Below are positions 16,427 through 25,853 of a DNA stretch of 42,492 nucleotides, piece after piece. Location: positions 1 to 42,492 of the forward strand of contig CACYYH010000009.1 in the NCBI GenBank assembly GCA_902778565.1. Direction: 5' to 3'. Under the pieces are notes generated by a model that saw nothing but the letters and a program-made list of their open reading frames with translations, was not told where the DNA came from and searched no databases. Within the stretch, counting starts at the first letter, position 1, and each line of letters opens with the position of its first letter. The stretch is from an uncultured Eubacteriales bacterium. GTDB lineage: Bacteria > Bacillota > Clostridia > Peptostreptococcales > Anaerovoracaceae. A program made the translations under genes and the position numbers.

Positions 16427-17995
16427 ATGAGTGAAAATGAAATCAAGAAAACCGCCCTTAACGAAGGCGAGAACAATACAAAAGAAACAGAAAATTATTC
16501 TCTGAACGATGACAGACGTGTCAAGGTGCTTTCACCCGGAGCGCTGGTCGCAAAGAGATTCTTCAGAAACAGACTGGCTGTTACCGGAATGGTCATCCTG
16601 ATCTTCATGTTTTTATTCTCCTTTGTCGGAGGACTTGTAAGCCCTTACGGACAGGATCAGAAGTTCTACAGATATGATGTTCAGACCAAGGACTATGCAG
16701 GTATCATCCACAATGAAGATCTGAGATATGTAGCTAAGGATGCCGATCTTTTCAAGAGCTCAGTTCAGGCTCAGGCATTCCTTAACATCCAGAGGGGAAA
16801 CAGCAGCTTCTCCTATGGAGGAAACGATTATACCATCGAGAAGATAAACGATGACTTCTATGTCTTCTATGCTTATGGAGAGATAGTAGGTATCGGTTCA
16901 AGAGAACTTGTAAACTCTTCCGATAATTCGACCCTGTCCTTCGATATGACTTATGATTCTCTTATGGCAAAGGCAAAAGGAGAGAAGAAGTATACTTCAG
17001 ACGGAGTTGAATACAATATGGGTGAAGACGGCGTTGTAACTGACGCTTCAAACAATGAAGTTGCTTATGTAAGCCAGTACATCGTACGTCCCATCATGAG
17101 CGACGTATTCTTCACAAGAGAGTTCAAGGATCAGCTCATCGAAGCCGTTGAGGCTGGAAAAGAATCCTTTGAATTCAAGGATGAAAACGGACAGGATGCA
17201 GAATACATCCTTAAGTTCAATCCCGCGACCAAGCAGTGGGATGTAAAGCAGCACATCGAGACCAGGGTATTTGATACATACTCATTCCCTTCAAAGGAAC
17301 ACTGGCTCGGTACTGACAGAAACGGCATGGACATGCTTACCCGTCTTATGTACGGCGGACGTATCTCCCTTATCATCGGTTTCGTAGCAGTAGCTATCGA
17401 GTCTATAATCGGTGTTATCATGGGCGGTATCGCCGGATACTTCGGAGGATGGGTAGACGGAGTCATCATGAGACTTGTAGATATATTCTACTGTATCCCT
17501 TCAATGCCTCTGTTCATCATCCTGGGTGCTGCAATGGACGCTGATAACGTTCCGCCTATGACCCGTATGATGTACCTGATGCTTATCCTGGGATTCCTGG
17601 GATGGGCCGGAACCGCCAGATTGGTAAGAGGTCAGATCCTCTCACTCCGTGAGCAGGAGTTCATGACAGCTACAGAAGCCGGAGGCATCGCGGTATCCAG
17701 AAGGATCTTCAGGCACCTCATTCCAAACGTAATGCCTCAGCTCATAGTTGTAATGACCATGGGACTCGGTTCCACGATCATCACAGAGGCTACACTTTCA
17801 TTCCTGGGACTGGGCGTAAGATTCCCCTTCGCTTCCTGGGGTAATATCATCAACGACGTTAACGATACGTTCGTACTTACAAATTACTGGTTTATCTGGA
17901 TCCCTGCAGGCGTTCTGCTCTTAGTCACCGTACTTGCCTTCAATATCGTAGGCGACGGTCTCAGAGACGCCTTCGACCCTAAGATGAAACGTTAA
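16427..17995 (+). CDS. oppC: Oligopeptide ABC transporter permease OppC with a large extracytoplasmic insert
   Basis: Second permease, 522 aa against about 300 for ordinary OppC. The N-terminal 48 residues are cytoplasmic and the first helix is at about 52-70. A hydrophilic, mainly beta-predicted stretch of about 215 residues (72-285) then precedes the conserved HWLGTDRNGMD motif and the remaining helices. The EAA loop (EFMTATEAGGIAVSRR) is intact. The insert must lie outside the membrane and would face the binding protein. AAAGGAGG ribosome binding site. Part of oppABCDF. Confidence 0.92.
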   Translation: MSENEIKKTALNEGENNTKETENYSLNDDRRVKVLSPGALVAKRFFRNRLAVTGMVILIFMFLFSFVGGLVSPYGQDQKFYRYDVQTKDYAGIIHNEDLRYVAKDADLFKSSVQAQAFLNIQRGNSSFSYGGNDYTIEKINDDFYVFYAYGEIVGIGSRELVNSSDNSTLSFDMTYDSLMAKAKGEKKYTSDGVEYNMGEDGVVTDASNNEVAYVSQYIVRPIMSDVFFTREFKDQLIEAVEAGKESFEFKDENGQDAEYILKFNPATKQWDVKQHIETRVFDTYSFPSKEHWLGTDRNGMDMLTRLMYGGRISLIIGFVAVAIESIIGVIMGGIAGYFGGWVDGVIMRLVDIFYCIPSMPLFIILGAAMDADNVPPMTRMMYLMLILGFLGWAGTARLVRGQILSLREQEFMTATEAGGIAVSRRIFRHLIPNVMPQLIVVMTMGLGSTIITEATLSFLGLGVRFPFASWGNIINDVNDTFVLTNYWFIWIPAGVLLLVTVLAFNIVGDGLRDAFDPKMKR

Positions 17996-18007
17996 GGAGG
18001 AAAGAAA

Positions 18008-19165
18008 ATGGCAAAGAAAAACACTAACGGCTATCTTTCCGCCAAAGAATCACGCAGGATCGCTAAGGAAAACAGAAAGATAACCGATGCTTACGAAAAG
18101 AAGCATAAGAGAAAGAACGTTCCGGAATCTGAATATCTCACTCAGATGAAGAACCCCGATAACGTTCTTGAGATCGAGAACCTGCATACCTATTTCTTTA
18201 CGGATGTAGGAACTTCCAAGGCTGTTGACGGCGTAACCTTTGAGGTACCTCAGGGCAAGACCGTCGGCGTAGTAGGAGAGTCCGGCTGCGGTAAGTCCGT
18301 AACCAGTCTGTCTGTAATGCAGCTCCTTCAGAGACCTCAGGGTCAGATAGTAGAGGGCAGCATCAGACTGAACATGGGCAACGGCAAAGCCTATGAGATC
18401 AAGGATACTCCCATCGAAGCAATGCAGCACATCAGAGGAAACTATGTTTCCATGATATTCCAGGAGCCCATGACTTCACTGAATCCTGTATTCCGTATCG
18501 GAGATCAGGTAGACGAAGTAATCGAGCTCCACGATGGTAAAGGCATGACCAAGGAAGAAATCAAAGCCAGAACCATCGAAATGCTTGAACTGGTAGGAAT
18601 CGCAAACTCAGAGGGCGTTTACAAGATGTTCCCTCATGAGTTATCCGGTGGTATGAGACAGCGTGTAATGATCGCTATGGCTCTTGCCTGCAATCCGAAA
18701 CTCGTCATCGCTGACGAGCCTACGACTGCGCTGGACGTAACCATTCAGGCACAGATCCTTGACCTTTTCAGAAACCTGAAAGACAGGATCAATTCATCTA
18801 TCATGATCATCACCCACGACCTGGGCGTAATCGCTGAAATGGCCGACTACGTAGTGGTAATGTATGCCGGACGTATAGTAGAGAAGGGTACTGCACAGGA
18901 GATCTTCGCAAATCCTGCACATCCTTATACTATCGGTCTGATGGCATCCAAGCCTGTAGTAGGAAAGAAAGTAGAAAAGCTTTATTCCATTCCGGGCAAG
19001 GTACCCAACCCCATCAACATGCCGGATTACTGCTACTTCAGAGACCGCTGCGAGATGAGAGTAGGGGAGATCTGCGACGGAGAATATCCTTGCGAGATCC
19101 AGCTTTCACCTACGCACTTTGTAAGCTGCTACCGCTATTATGAAGGACAGAAGGAGGGAGAGTAA
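18008..19165 (+). CDS. oppD: Oligopeptide ABC transporter ATPase OppD
   Basis: Cytosolic ATPase, 385 aa. Walker A GESGCGKS, signature LSGGMRQR, Walker [12 protein letters not shown] and H-loop THD are all canonical. The C-terminal oligo_HPY domain has the cysteine pattern C..RC...C....C....C used by relatives to bind a metal or Fe-S cluster. An unusual, strongly basic N-terminal extension of about 50 residues precedes the ABC domain. Its last base is shared with the start of oppF (TAATG). Confidence 0.94.
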   Translation: MAKKNTNGYLSAKESRRIAKENRKITDAYEKKHKRKNVPESEYLTQMKNPDNVLEIENLHTYFFTDVGTSKAVDGVTFEVPQGKTVGVVGESGCGKSVTSLSVMQLLQRPQGQIVEGSIRLNMGNGKAYEIKDTPIEAMQHIRGNYVSMIFQEPMTSLNPVFRIGDQVDEVIELHDGKGMTKEEIKARTIEMLELVGIANSEGVYKMFPHELSGGMRQRVMIAMALACNPKLVIADEPTTALDVTIQAQILDLFRNLKDRINSSIMIITHDLGVIAEMADYVVVMYAGRIVEKGTAQEIFANPAHPYTIGLMASKPVVGKKVEKLYSIPGKVPNPINMPDYCYFRDRCEMRVGEICDGEYPCEIQLSPTHFVSCYRYYEGQKEGE

Positions 19166-20235
19166 TGGCTAAAGATAAACTTTTAATAGACAATACTTTT
19201 ACTCCTGTTGAACCGGATCCTCAGTACATCCTTCAGGTAAATGCTCTCAAGAAGTATTTCCCCATCAAGGACGGTATGATCCAGAAGGTAGTAGGATACG
19301 TCAAGGCTGTTGACGGTGTTACCTTCAACCTGAAGCGCGGCACCACCATGGGACTGGTAGGTGAGTCCGGATGCGGAAAGACCACAGCAGGCCGTACAAT
19401 CCTCAGACTTTCAGGTGAAAAGACAGGCGGACAGGTACTCTTCAACGGTAAGGAAGTATATGACTTTACCAAGAAAGAGATGCATGACATGAGACCGAAG
19501 ATGCAGATCATCTTCCAGGATCCTTTCTCATCGCTTTCACCGCGTATGCCTGTAGGTGAGATCATCGGAGAGGCCGTAAGAGAGCATAATCTGGTTCCCA
19601 GAGCAGAGTTCAACGATTACATCGATCAGGTAATGGACGAGTGCGGACTCCAGCCCTTCCATAAGGACCGTTATCCTCACGAGTTCTCCGGCGGACAGAG
19701 ACAGCGTATCTGCATCGCAAGAGCGCTGGCTCTCAATCCTGAATTCGTAGTATGCGATGAGCCTGTATCCGCTCTGGACGTATCCATCCAGGCGCAGATC
19801 ATCAACCTTCTGAATGAACTTCAGGAAGAACATAACCTTTCCTATCTGTTCATTTCTCACGATCTTTCCGTCGTAGAGCATATTTCAGATTCGGTAGGCG
19901 TTATGTATCTCGGAAACCTTGTGGAATACGGCGTGACAGAAGACATCTTCAGCAATCCTCTTCACCCTTATACCAAGGCTCTGTTCTCAGCTATCCCTAT
20001 TCCTGATCCAACGATCAAGATGAAGAGGATCGTGCTTGAAGGTTCCATTCCTTCACCGGCAAATCCTCCTGCGGGATGCAAGTTCCACACCAGATGCGCA
20101 CAGTGCATGGATATCTGCAAGACTGTCGCACCTGAGCAGAAGGAGATCGAGAAGGATCACTTCGTAGTATGCCATCTCTATGACGACGTTAAGGCTTACG
20201 TTGACGAAACACTCGCCAAAGAAGAGCCTGCATAA
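19165..20235 (+). CDS. oppF: Oligopeptide ABC transporter ATPase OppF
   Basis: Partner ATPase, 356 aa, with Walker A GESGCGKTT, signature FSGGQRQR, Walker B VVCDEPVSALD and a C-terminal cysteine cluster (CKFHTRCAQC...C...C). Start codon overlaps the oppD stop by one base behind a GGAGGG site, implying translational coupling. Together with OppD it powers peptide import. Confidence 0.94.
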   Translation: MAKDKLLIDNTFTPVEPDPQYILQVNALKKYFPIKDGMIQKVVGYVKAVDGVTFNLKRGTTMGLVGESGCGKTTAGRTILRLSGEKTGGQVLFNGKEVYDFTKKEMHDMRPKMQIIFQDPFSSLSPRMPVGEIIGEAVREHNLVPRAEFNDYIDQVMDECGLQPFHKDRYPHEFSGGQRQRICIARALALNPEFVVCDEPVSALDVSIQAQIINLLNELQEEHNLSYLFISHDLSVVEHISDSVGVMYLGNLVEYGVTEDIFSNPLHPYTKALFSAIPIPDPTIKMKRIVLEGSIPSPANPPAGCKFHTRCAQCMDICKTVAPEQKEIEKDHFVVCHLYDDVKAYVDETLAKEEPA

Positions 20236-20269
20236 CCGAAGACAGAAGCTTAAGATCAATAAAGACGAA

Positions 20270-20294
20270 AGAGAGCCCTGACAAAGGGCTCTCT
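20270..20294 (+). other. Stem-loop after oppF
   Basis: AGAGAGCCC with complement GGGCTCTCT, 9 bp, 7-nt loop, no T-run behind it. Probably an mRNA 3'-stabilising or weak termination structure; the small gene behind it can be read through. Confidence 0.6.
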
Positions 20295-20324
20295 CAAGTA
20301 AAAGTATTATTTGGAGTATCAGAC

Positions 20325-20621
20325 ATGGCTTTTAAGAAAAAACAGTACGATGATGATGACGGACGTGTTATCGCCGATATGAGCGATATCCAACGCCAGC
20401 CCATGTTCATCCCTCGATTTGATCATCTTCACAAGAGTGAGAGAAGGGATATGAAGGAGCCGGAGAAGAGGACACAGAACCGTCCTGAATATGAGGTGCA
20501 GTATACCGACGAGGAACGCAGAGCTCTCATCGGCGGAACTGTGACAGCCGCACTTCTTATTGGCGCGGTATTCATCGTCGCCATCGGTCTGCTGATATTC
20601 CTTATAACAAAGATCGGATGA
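20325..20621 (+). CDS. Small single-pass membrane protein
   Basis: A 98-aa protein that I do not recognise. Residues 1-65 are highly charged (an Asp run at 9-12, several Arg/Lys/Glu), followed by a Gly/Ala/Ile-rich hydrophobic helix at about 68-96 that reaches the C-terminus. The sequence reads as a tail-anchored cytosolic domain. It follows oppF after a non-terminating stem and has its own terminator, so it probably belongs to the opp transcript. Ribosome binding is weak (TTGGAG, 12-13 nt upstream). Confidence 0.65.
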   Translation: MAFKKKQYDDDDGRVIADMSDIQRQPMFIPRFDHLHKSERRDMKEPEKRTQNRPEYEVQYTDEERRALIGGTVTAALLIGAVFIVAIGLLIFLITKIG

Positions 20622-20625
20622 AAAG

Positions 20626-20661
20626 AAATCCGCTTCAGTTATATACGAAGCGGATTTTTTT
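20626..20661. terminator. Bidirectional terminator
   Basis: AAATCCGCTTC, 10-nt loop, GAAGCGGATTT plus further T. Ends the opp/small-gene transcript and the convergent thioesterase gene. Confidence 0.88.
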
Positions 20662-21064
20662 ATTGCTGTTTTTTGAAGGCTACGCCGGTAAACAGGGCAA
20701 TGCCTCTTCCGGAGTCATCGGTGACCTTTACCTGATAGACACCTGAAGTTCTGCCGTCTTTGATGCACTGCGCATGTGCAAATAATCTGCTGCTTTTGGT
20801 GCCGGACAAAAAGTTGATGCTGACCTGCTGCGCCACTGAAGGACTGTGTACGTTATTGCATGCCGCAGCGAAAGCCAGGTCCGCCAGAGTGAACATGACG
20901 CCGCCCATAATGCCTCCCTGAGCGTTTCTGTGGCGGTCTGTAAGCGTAACAGAGGTCTTGGCCCAGTCATCTCCGATTTCATCAAGAGTAATGCCGTTTT
21001 CCGTTGCGAAACGGTCGTTTTCAAAGAATTTCCTTGCTTCTTCCAAACTGCTGAATGTGCTCAT
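20660..21064 (-). CDS. PaaI-type hotdog thioesterase
   Basis: A 134-aa cytosolic protein of the hotdog fold (4HBT/PaaI family), expected to hydrolyse acyl-CoA thioesters. The active-site stretch NAQGGIMGGVMFTLAD matches the family pattern N-x-x-G-x(2)-GG...D, and the QVSINFL strand follows. AAAGG lies upstream. The natural substrate is not predictable. Appears monocistronic, transcribed toward the opp operon. Confidence 0.85.
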   Translation of the reverse strand: MSTFSSLEEARKFFENDRFATENGITLDEIGDDWAKTSVTLTDRHRNAQGGIMGGVMFTLADLAFAAACNNVHSPSVAQQVSINFLSGTKSSRLFAHAQCIKDGRTSGVYQVKVTDDSGRGIALFTGVAFKKQQ

Positions 21065-21145
21065 TTTATGCCTGCCTTTCGTTTGAATCGATAAGTTAAT
21101 ATAACATAAAAGACATAATTGCGCAAATATATTGAAGGACAGAAA

Positions 21146-21174
21146 AAAGAGGCCGTCACCGGGACGGCCTCTTT
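21146..21174. terminator. Terminator downstream of the AIM24 gene
   Basis: AAAGAGGCCGTC, 5-nt loop, GACGGCCTCTTT, with a T-run on the minus strand, the direction of the gene at 21194-21874. Confidence 0.85.
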
Positions 21175-21193
21175 ATGCATCTGAATTATGGTT

Positions 21194-21874
21194 TTAGTTG
21201 CCTGTAGGCATGTAAGGTCTGAGAACTGCTGCTACTGAAGAGATAGGCATTGTCTGGAGCCATACTTTGCCGGGGCCGGTAAGCACGGTGTTGAAGATGC
21301 CTTCACCGCCGAAGAGCATGTTCTTCATGCCGGGAACGGTCTGGATCTCCATATTAACTGAAGGTTCATAAGCAGCCAGATTTCCGGTGTCTACTACGAT
21401 GGTCTGCCCGGGCTGAAGATCGTACTGAACTACGTGACCGTCAAACTCAGCAAAAGCTATGCCGTTTCCGGAAACTCTCTGAAGTATGAAGCCTTCACCG
21501 CCGAAGAGGCCTGCGCCGACTTTTTTGTTCAGATGAACTGAAAGCTTAACGCCCATTTCACCTGCAAGGAAAGCTCTCTTCTGGAAGATCATTTCCTTTC
21601 CGGGACCGATCTCAAAGGGTACGATGGAACCGGGGAAACTGGATGCAAAGGCGATAAGTCCTTCTCCGCCCTGAGCGGTATATATGTTCTGGAAGATCTT
21701 CTCTCCGGCGAACATTCTGCCGAGAGCTTTGCCGAGACCGCCGTTTGAAGAAGTCTCCATCTTCATGTTAGGTGACATCCATGCCATAGCGCCGGATTCG
21801 TTGAACATAGCTTCGTTCCTGTCAAGGTGACAGATGACTACGGGAAGGGAATCTCCCATAATTTCATATTTCAT
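21194..21874 (-). CDS. AIM24 / TIGR00266 family protein
   Basis: A 226-aa protein of the conserved AIM24 (TIGR00266) family, a beta-helical fold with repeated Gly-rich hairpins. Hallmarks include ESGAMAWMSPNM near residue 25, GGEGLIAFASSFPG near 70 and LFGGEGFILQRVSG near 125. No enzymatic activity is established for bacterial members. AGGAGGG stands just upstream of the ATG. A promoter TTGAAT (21925-21920) and TAATAT (21903-21898), 16 bp apart on the minus strand, gives a short leader. Confidence 0.85.
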   Translation of the reverse strand: MKYEIMGDSLPVVICHLDRNEAMFNESGAMAWMSPNMKMETSSNGGLGKALGRMFAGEKIFQNIYTAQGGEGLIAFASSFPGSIVPFEIGPGKEMIFQKRAFLAGEMGVKLSVHLNKKVGAGLFGGEGFILQRVSGNGIAFAEFDGHVVQYDLQPGQTIVVDTGNLAAYEPSVNMEIQTVPGMKNMLFGGEGIFNTVLTGPGKVWLQTMPISSVAAVLRPYMPTGN

Positions 21875-21897
21875 AAAGTCCCTCCTTATATTTCAAT

Positions 21898-21925
21898 ATA
21901 TTACAGTTCTAATTATATAATTCAA
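21898..21925 (-). promoter_or_regulatory. Probable promoter of the AIM24 gene
   Basis: TTGAAT and TAATAT on the minus strand, spacer 16 bp, about 20 nt before the start codon. Confidence 0.5.
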
Positions 21926-21978
21926 TGAAGGATCCTTCAACAAAAAAATCATTTTTACACACATTTTTTCCTTTGCTG

Positions 21979-21987
21979 TGATATAAT
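21979..21987 (+). promoter_or_regulatory. Extended -10 promoter of the ABC exporter
   Basis: TGATATAAT, a perfect extended -10 box, 35 nt before the start codon; no clear -35 box at the right distance. Confidence 0.6.
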
Positions 21988-22021
21988 CAATTATTACATA
22001 AATTACTAAGAGGGAATTAAA

Positions 22022-23827
22022 TTGATAGGAAAACTGGCAAAATATGCAAAAGGGTACAGACTGCTGGCTGTGGCTACGCCCATGATGGTAGTTCTGGAAT
22101 CTCTTTTGGAAATACTGATCCCTTTCGTGATGGCGGACCTTATAGATAAGGGCATCTACGGAGGAAGCATGAGCGAGATCACCAAATACGGACTGCTTCT
22201 TATTTGCGCAGCCTTTGTTTCGCTTACCTTCGGAGTAGCTGCAGGTATCACTGCGCCGTTTGCGTCAGCAGGCTTTGCATCCAATCTCAGGAAGGCCATG
22301 TTTGAAAAGGTACAGGACTATGATTTTATGTCCATCGACAAGTTCAGCACCGCGTCAATCGTCACCAGACTGACCACTGACGTGACCAACGTGCAGCAGG
22401 CTTTCCAGATGATAATAAGGATATTCGCGAGAGCGCCGTCCATGCTGGTATTCGCTCTTATCGCAGCTTTCAGGGTAAATCACGAACTGTCCCTGATATT
22501 CCTTATCTCAATGCCCATACTGTTCTTCGGCATGCTGATCATGTCTACCAGGGTGAGACCTATATTTGAAAGGGTGTTCAAGACCTACGATAAAATGAAC
22601 AACGTGGTCCAGGAGAACATCAGAGGGATGAGGGTGGTGAAATCCTTCAACCGCCAGGACCATGAGATAGATAAGTTTGACGCTGTATCAGGCACCATCT
22701 TCAAAGACTTCTCAAAGGCTGAAAAGACCATGGCCTGGATGGCACCCATAGTGCAGTTCAGCACCTATCTCTGCATGGTGCTGCTTTGCTGGTTCGGAGG
22801 ACAGATGATAGTGGCCTCCGGCAATAACGAAGCGCTTGGACTTACGGCCGGACAGCTGATGAGCATGGTGACCTATACCACCCAGATCCTAATGAGCCTG
22901 ATGATGCTCAGCATGATCTTTGTCATGCTCATAATGGCAAGGGAATCAGCCAAGAGGATCGTGGAGATCCTTGAAGAAGACAGCCATATCTTCAGTCCTG
23001 AAAACGGCATCACCGAAGTCAGGGACGGCTCTGTGGATTTCGAAGACGTTACCTTTGAATACAAGCACGAGGACCAGGACCTCCTTCTTACCGATGAAGG
23101 GCAGAAGAAGAGGAAAGCTCTGTTCAAGGTGGATCTTCATATAGATTCAGGTATGACCGTGGGTCTCATCGGCGCCACCGGTTCATCCAAATCCACGCTG
23201 GTGCAGCTGATCCCCAGACTTTATGACGCGACGGAAGGAGTTGTCAGGGTAGGTGGCACAGACGTCAGGGAATATGACCTTGAGTCCCTCAGAAACCAGG
23301 TGGCAATGGTGCTCCAGAAGAACGTGCTCTTCAGCGGGACCGTAAAGGAAAACCTGCTCTGGGGCAATGAAAACGCAACTGATGAGGAACTCAGACATGC
23401 GCTGAAAGTATCCTGCTCCGAGGAATTCGTTGAGAAGATGCCGGAGGGATGGGATACCCATCTGGAGCAGGGAGGAAGCAACATCTCCGGCGGACAGAGG
23501 CAGAGACTGTGCATAGCCAGAGCTCTTCTCAAGAAGCCGAAGATACTCATACTAGACGATTCTACCTCCGCCGTAGATATGAAGACCGACGCTCAGATCA
23601 GACGTGCTTTCAGGGAGGAAATGCCGGACGTCACAAAGATCATAATAGCCCAGAGAATAAGCTCTGTAATAGATTCCGATATGATAGTAATCATAGACCA
23701 CGGAAGGATCATGGCACAGGGAACTCATGATGAACTCATGGAGTCCAGCGAGATCTACCGCGAGATCTATGAGACTCAGAACAAGACCTCCGGAGTGGAT
23801 CTTGACGTGGAAGGAGGTGCACTGTAA
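22022..23827 (+). CDS. Heterodimeric ABC exporter, subunit with the degenerate ATP site
   Basis: ABC exporter half-transporter, 601 aa: six membrane helices (to about 320), then an ATPase domain. Walker A reads GATGSSKST (384-392) with Ser replacing the usual second Gly. The residue after Walker B Asp512 is Asp513 instead of the catalytic Glu (LDDSTSAVD). The signature SGGQRQR is intact. This is the pattern of the TM287/BmrC-type partner, whose site hydrolyses ATP poorly. The start is TTG 22022 behind GAGGG; no upstream ATG is in frame. The substrate (drug, lipid or peptide) is unknown. Confidence 0.88.
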   Translation: MIGKLAKYAKGYRLLAVATPMMVVLESLLEILIPFVMADLIDKGIYGGSMSEITKYGLLLICAAFVSLTFGVAAGITAPFASAGFASNLRKAMFEKVQDYDFMSIDKFSTASIVTRLTTDVTNVQQAFQMIIRIFARAPSMLVFALIAAFRVNHELSLIFLISMPILFFGMLIMSTRVRPIFERVFKTYDKMNNVVQENIRGMRVVKSFNRQDHEIDKFDAVSGTIFKDFSKAEKTMAWMAPIVQFSTYLCMVLLCWFGGQMIVASGNNEALGLTAGQLMSMVTYTTQILMSLMMLSMIFVMLIMARESAKRIVEILEEDSHIFSPENGITEVRDGSVDFEDVTFEYKHEDQDLLLTDEGQKKRKALFKVDLHIDSGMTVGLIGATGSSKSTLVQLIPRLYDATEGVVRVGGTDVREYDLESLRNQVAMVLQKNVLFSGTVKENLLWGNENATDEELRHALKVSCSEEFVEKMPEGWDTHLEQGGSNISGGQRQRLCIARALLKKPKILILDDSTSAVDMKTDAQIRRAFREEMPDVTKIIIAQRISSVIDSDMIVIIDHGRIMAQGTHDELMESSEIYREIYETQNKTSGVDLDVEGGAL

Positions 23828-25761
23828 TGGCTCAGAAAGAACAGGTCAGAAAACTTGGCGGACCCGGTTCCGGAGGACGCCAGATGCTCCAGAAGGGAGC
23901 CATCAAGACACTGAACATGGGCACCGTCAAGCGCCTTCTGTCATATCTTAAAGCTTACAAGGTAAAGCTTGTTCTTGTGTTCATATGCATACTTCTGGCC
24001 ACTCTGGCCAGCGTTGCATCATCTCTTTTCCTGCAGATACTGATAGATGACTATGTAATGCCGCTTGTAGGGGCTCAAAATCCCGTTTTCAACGGACTTT
24101 TGCATGCTTTGATGATAATGTGCGCCGTATACCTTGTGGGCATTGTAAGCGTGCTTTTTTACAACCGCACCATGGCTGTGATATCCCAGGGGACTCTGAA
24201 GATCATAAGGGACGAGATGTTCAGACATATGCAGAGCCTTCCGATCAGATATTTTGACAGGAATACACACGGCGACATAATGTCCCATTTTACAAACGAC
24301 GCTGATACCTTAAGACAGATGCTCAGCCAGACTCTGCCTCAGCTTTTCAGTTCGGTGATAAGTCTTGTGGCAGTACTGTGCTCCATGATACATCTCAGCA
24401 TATGGCTCACTCTGCTTACCGTTGGGTTCACCTTCCTGTCGCTATTCCTTGTAAAGGCAGTGGCATCGAGATCCGGAGGATACTTCGTCAAGCAGCAGAA
24501 GTCCCTTGGAGCCCTCAACGGCTATATCGAGGAGATGATCAACGGAGAAAAGGTCATCAAGGTATTCTGTCATGAGAATAAAGTAAAGGAAGAATTCCTT
24601 GAGAGGAATGAGGAACTGCGCCACAACATGTCAAGAGCTAACGCGCTCTCCATGCTGATAATGCCGATGATGGGCAACCTGGGAAACGTTCTTTACGTGC
24701 TGGTGGCTCTGGTTGGCGGAGCCATGGGAATAGCCGGCGTAATGAATCTCAGCATAGGCGGTGAACCTACCGTTACCATGGGAACCATCGCAAGCTTCCT
24801 GGTGCTCTCCAGGAACTTCATGAACCCCATAACCCAGGTATCTCAGCAGTTGAATTCCGTGATCATGGCCATGGCAGGCGCCGGAAGGATATTCGAACTG
24901 CTGGATGAGGAAAAGGAAACAGATCTCGGCCTCATCACTCTTGTCAACGTGAAGGAAGAGGAGGGAAAACTCGTCCGCTGCGAAGAAAAGACCGGCAGCT
25001 GGGCATGGCAGAACGGCCTTGAACTGGTGCCCCTTAAAGGTGAAGTGGTACTGGACGACGTGGACTTCAGCTACATCGAAGGCAAGCAGGTGCTCTTTGA
25101 CGTAGACGTATATGCCGAGCCCGGCCAGAAGGTGGCCTTCGTAGGCGCCACCGGCGCAGGAAAGACCACCATAACCAATCTGATCAACCGTTTCTACGAC
25201 ATAGATGACGGCAAGATAAGATATGACGGACTCAACATCAACCACATCAAGAAGAAAGACCTGAGAAGGTCTCTGGGTGTGGTGCTCCAGGACGTAAATC
25301 TCTTCACCGGTACCGTCATGGAAAACATCCGCTACGGCAACCTTGAAGCTACGGACGAAGAGTGCATAGAAGCGGCGAAACTGGTGAACGCGGACAGCTT
25401 TATCAGGATGCTGCCGAAGGGCTACAATACGGTGCTTGAAGGAGACGGCTCAGGACTGTCCCAGGGACAGAGACAGCTGATCTCCATCGCCAGGGCAGCG
25501 GTGGCAGATCCTCCCTGCATGATACTGGACGAAGCCACTTCATCCATCGATACCCGCACTGAATCCATCGTTCAGAAGGGCATGGACAATCTCATGAAGG
25601 GCAGGACGGTATTCGTCATCGCCCACAGGCTTTCCACGGTACAGAACGCCGACGTCATCATGGTAATGGACAAGGGCCGCATCATAGAACGGGGCAGCCA
25701 CGATAGGCTGATGGAGAAGAAGGGAGCGTACTACAGACTTTATACAGGCGCAGTTGAATAA
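23827..25761 (+). CDS. Heterodimeric ABC exporter, subunit with the catalytic ATP site
   Basis: Second half-transporter, 644 aa. About 30 N-terminal cytosolic residues containing GGPGSGGRQ precede six helices. Walker A is GATGAGKTT (440-448) and Walker B has the catalytic Glu569 (LDEATSSID), but the signature is LSQGQRQ, as in TM288-type subunits, so each subunit supplies one deviant element to the same degenerate site. A 40-residue insert (about 365-405, rich in Glu/Lys) links helix 6 to the ATPase. Start codon overlaps the preceding stop (TAATG) after AAGGAGGTG. Confidence 0.9.
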   Translation: MAQKEQVRKLGGPGSGGRQMLQKGAIKTLNMGTVKRLLSYLKAYKVKLVLVFICILLATLASVASSLFLQILIDDYVMPLVGAQNPVFNGLLHALMIMCAVYLVGIVSVLFYNRTMAVISQGTLKIIRDEMFRHMQSLPIRYFDRNTHGDIMSHFTNDADTLRQMLSQTLPQLFSSVISLVAVLCSMIHLSIWLTLLTVGFTFLSLFLVKAVASRSGGYFVKQQKSLGALNGYIEEMINGEKVIKVFCHENKVKEEFLERNEELRHNMSRANALSMLIMPMMGNLGNVLYVLVALVGGAMGIAGVMNLSIGGEPTVTMGTIASFLVLSRNFMNPITQVSQQLNSVIMAMAGAGRIFELLDEEKETDLGLITLVNVKEEEGKLVRCEEKTGSWAWQNGLELVPLKGEVVLDDVDFSYIEGKQVLFDVDVYAEPGQKVAFVGATGAGKTTITNLINRFYDIDDGKIRYDGLNINHIKKKDLRRSLGVVLQDVNLFTGTVMENIRYGNLEATDEECIEAAKLVNADSFIRMLPKGYNTVLEGDGSGLSQGQRQLISIARAAVADPPCMILDEATSSIDTRTESIVQKGMDNLMKGRTVFVIAHRLSTVQNADVIMVMDKGRIIERGSHDRLMEKKGAYYRLYTGAVE

Positions 25762-25774
25762 ACTGCGCTTTTTT
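25748..25774 (+). terminator. Terminator of the ABC exporter operon
   Basis: GCGCAGTT, loop GAATA, AACTGCGC, then six T. The loop contains the stop codon of the second exporter gene. Confidence 0.85.
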
Positions 25775-25776
25775 AT

Positions 25777-25805
25777 TTGGATTATGGCGCTTACTGTGTT
25801 ATAAT
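25777..25805 (+). promoter_or_regulatory. Promoter of the FHA-ftsW operon
   Basis: TTGGAT at 25777-25782, 17-bp spacer, TATAAT at 25800-25805 with extended TGT. It starts three bases after the preceding terminator. Confidence 0.75.
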
Positions 25806-25853
25806 ATATTATCTATGGGTATAGTGATTTGAGTTATCAAAAAAGAGAACAAA

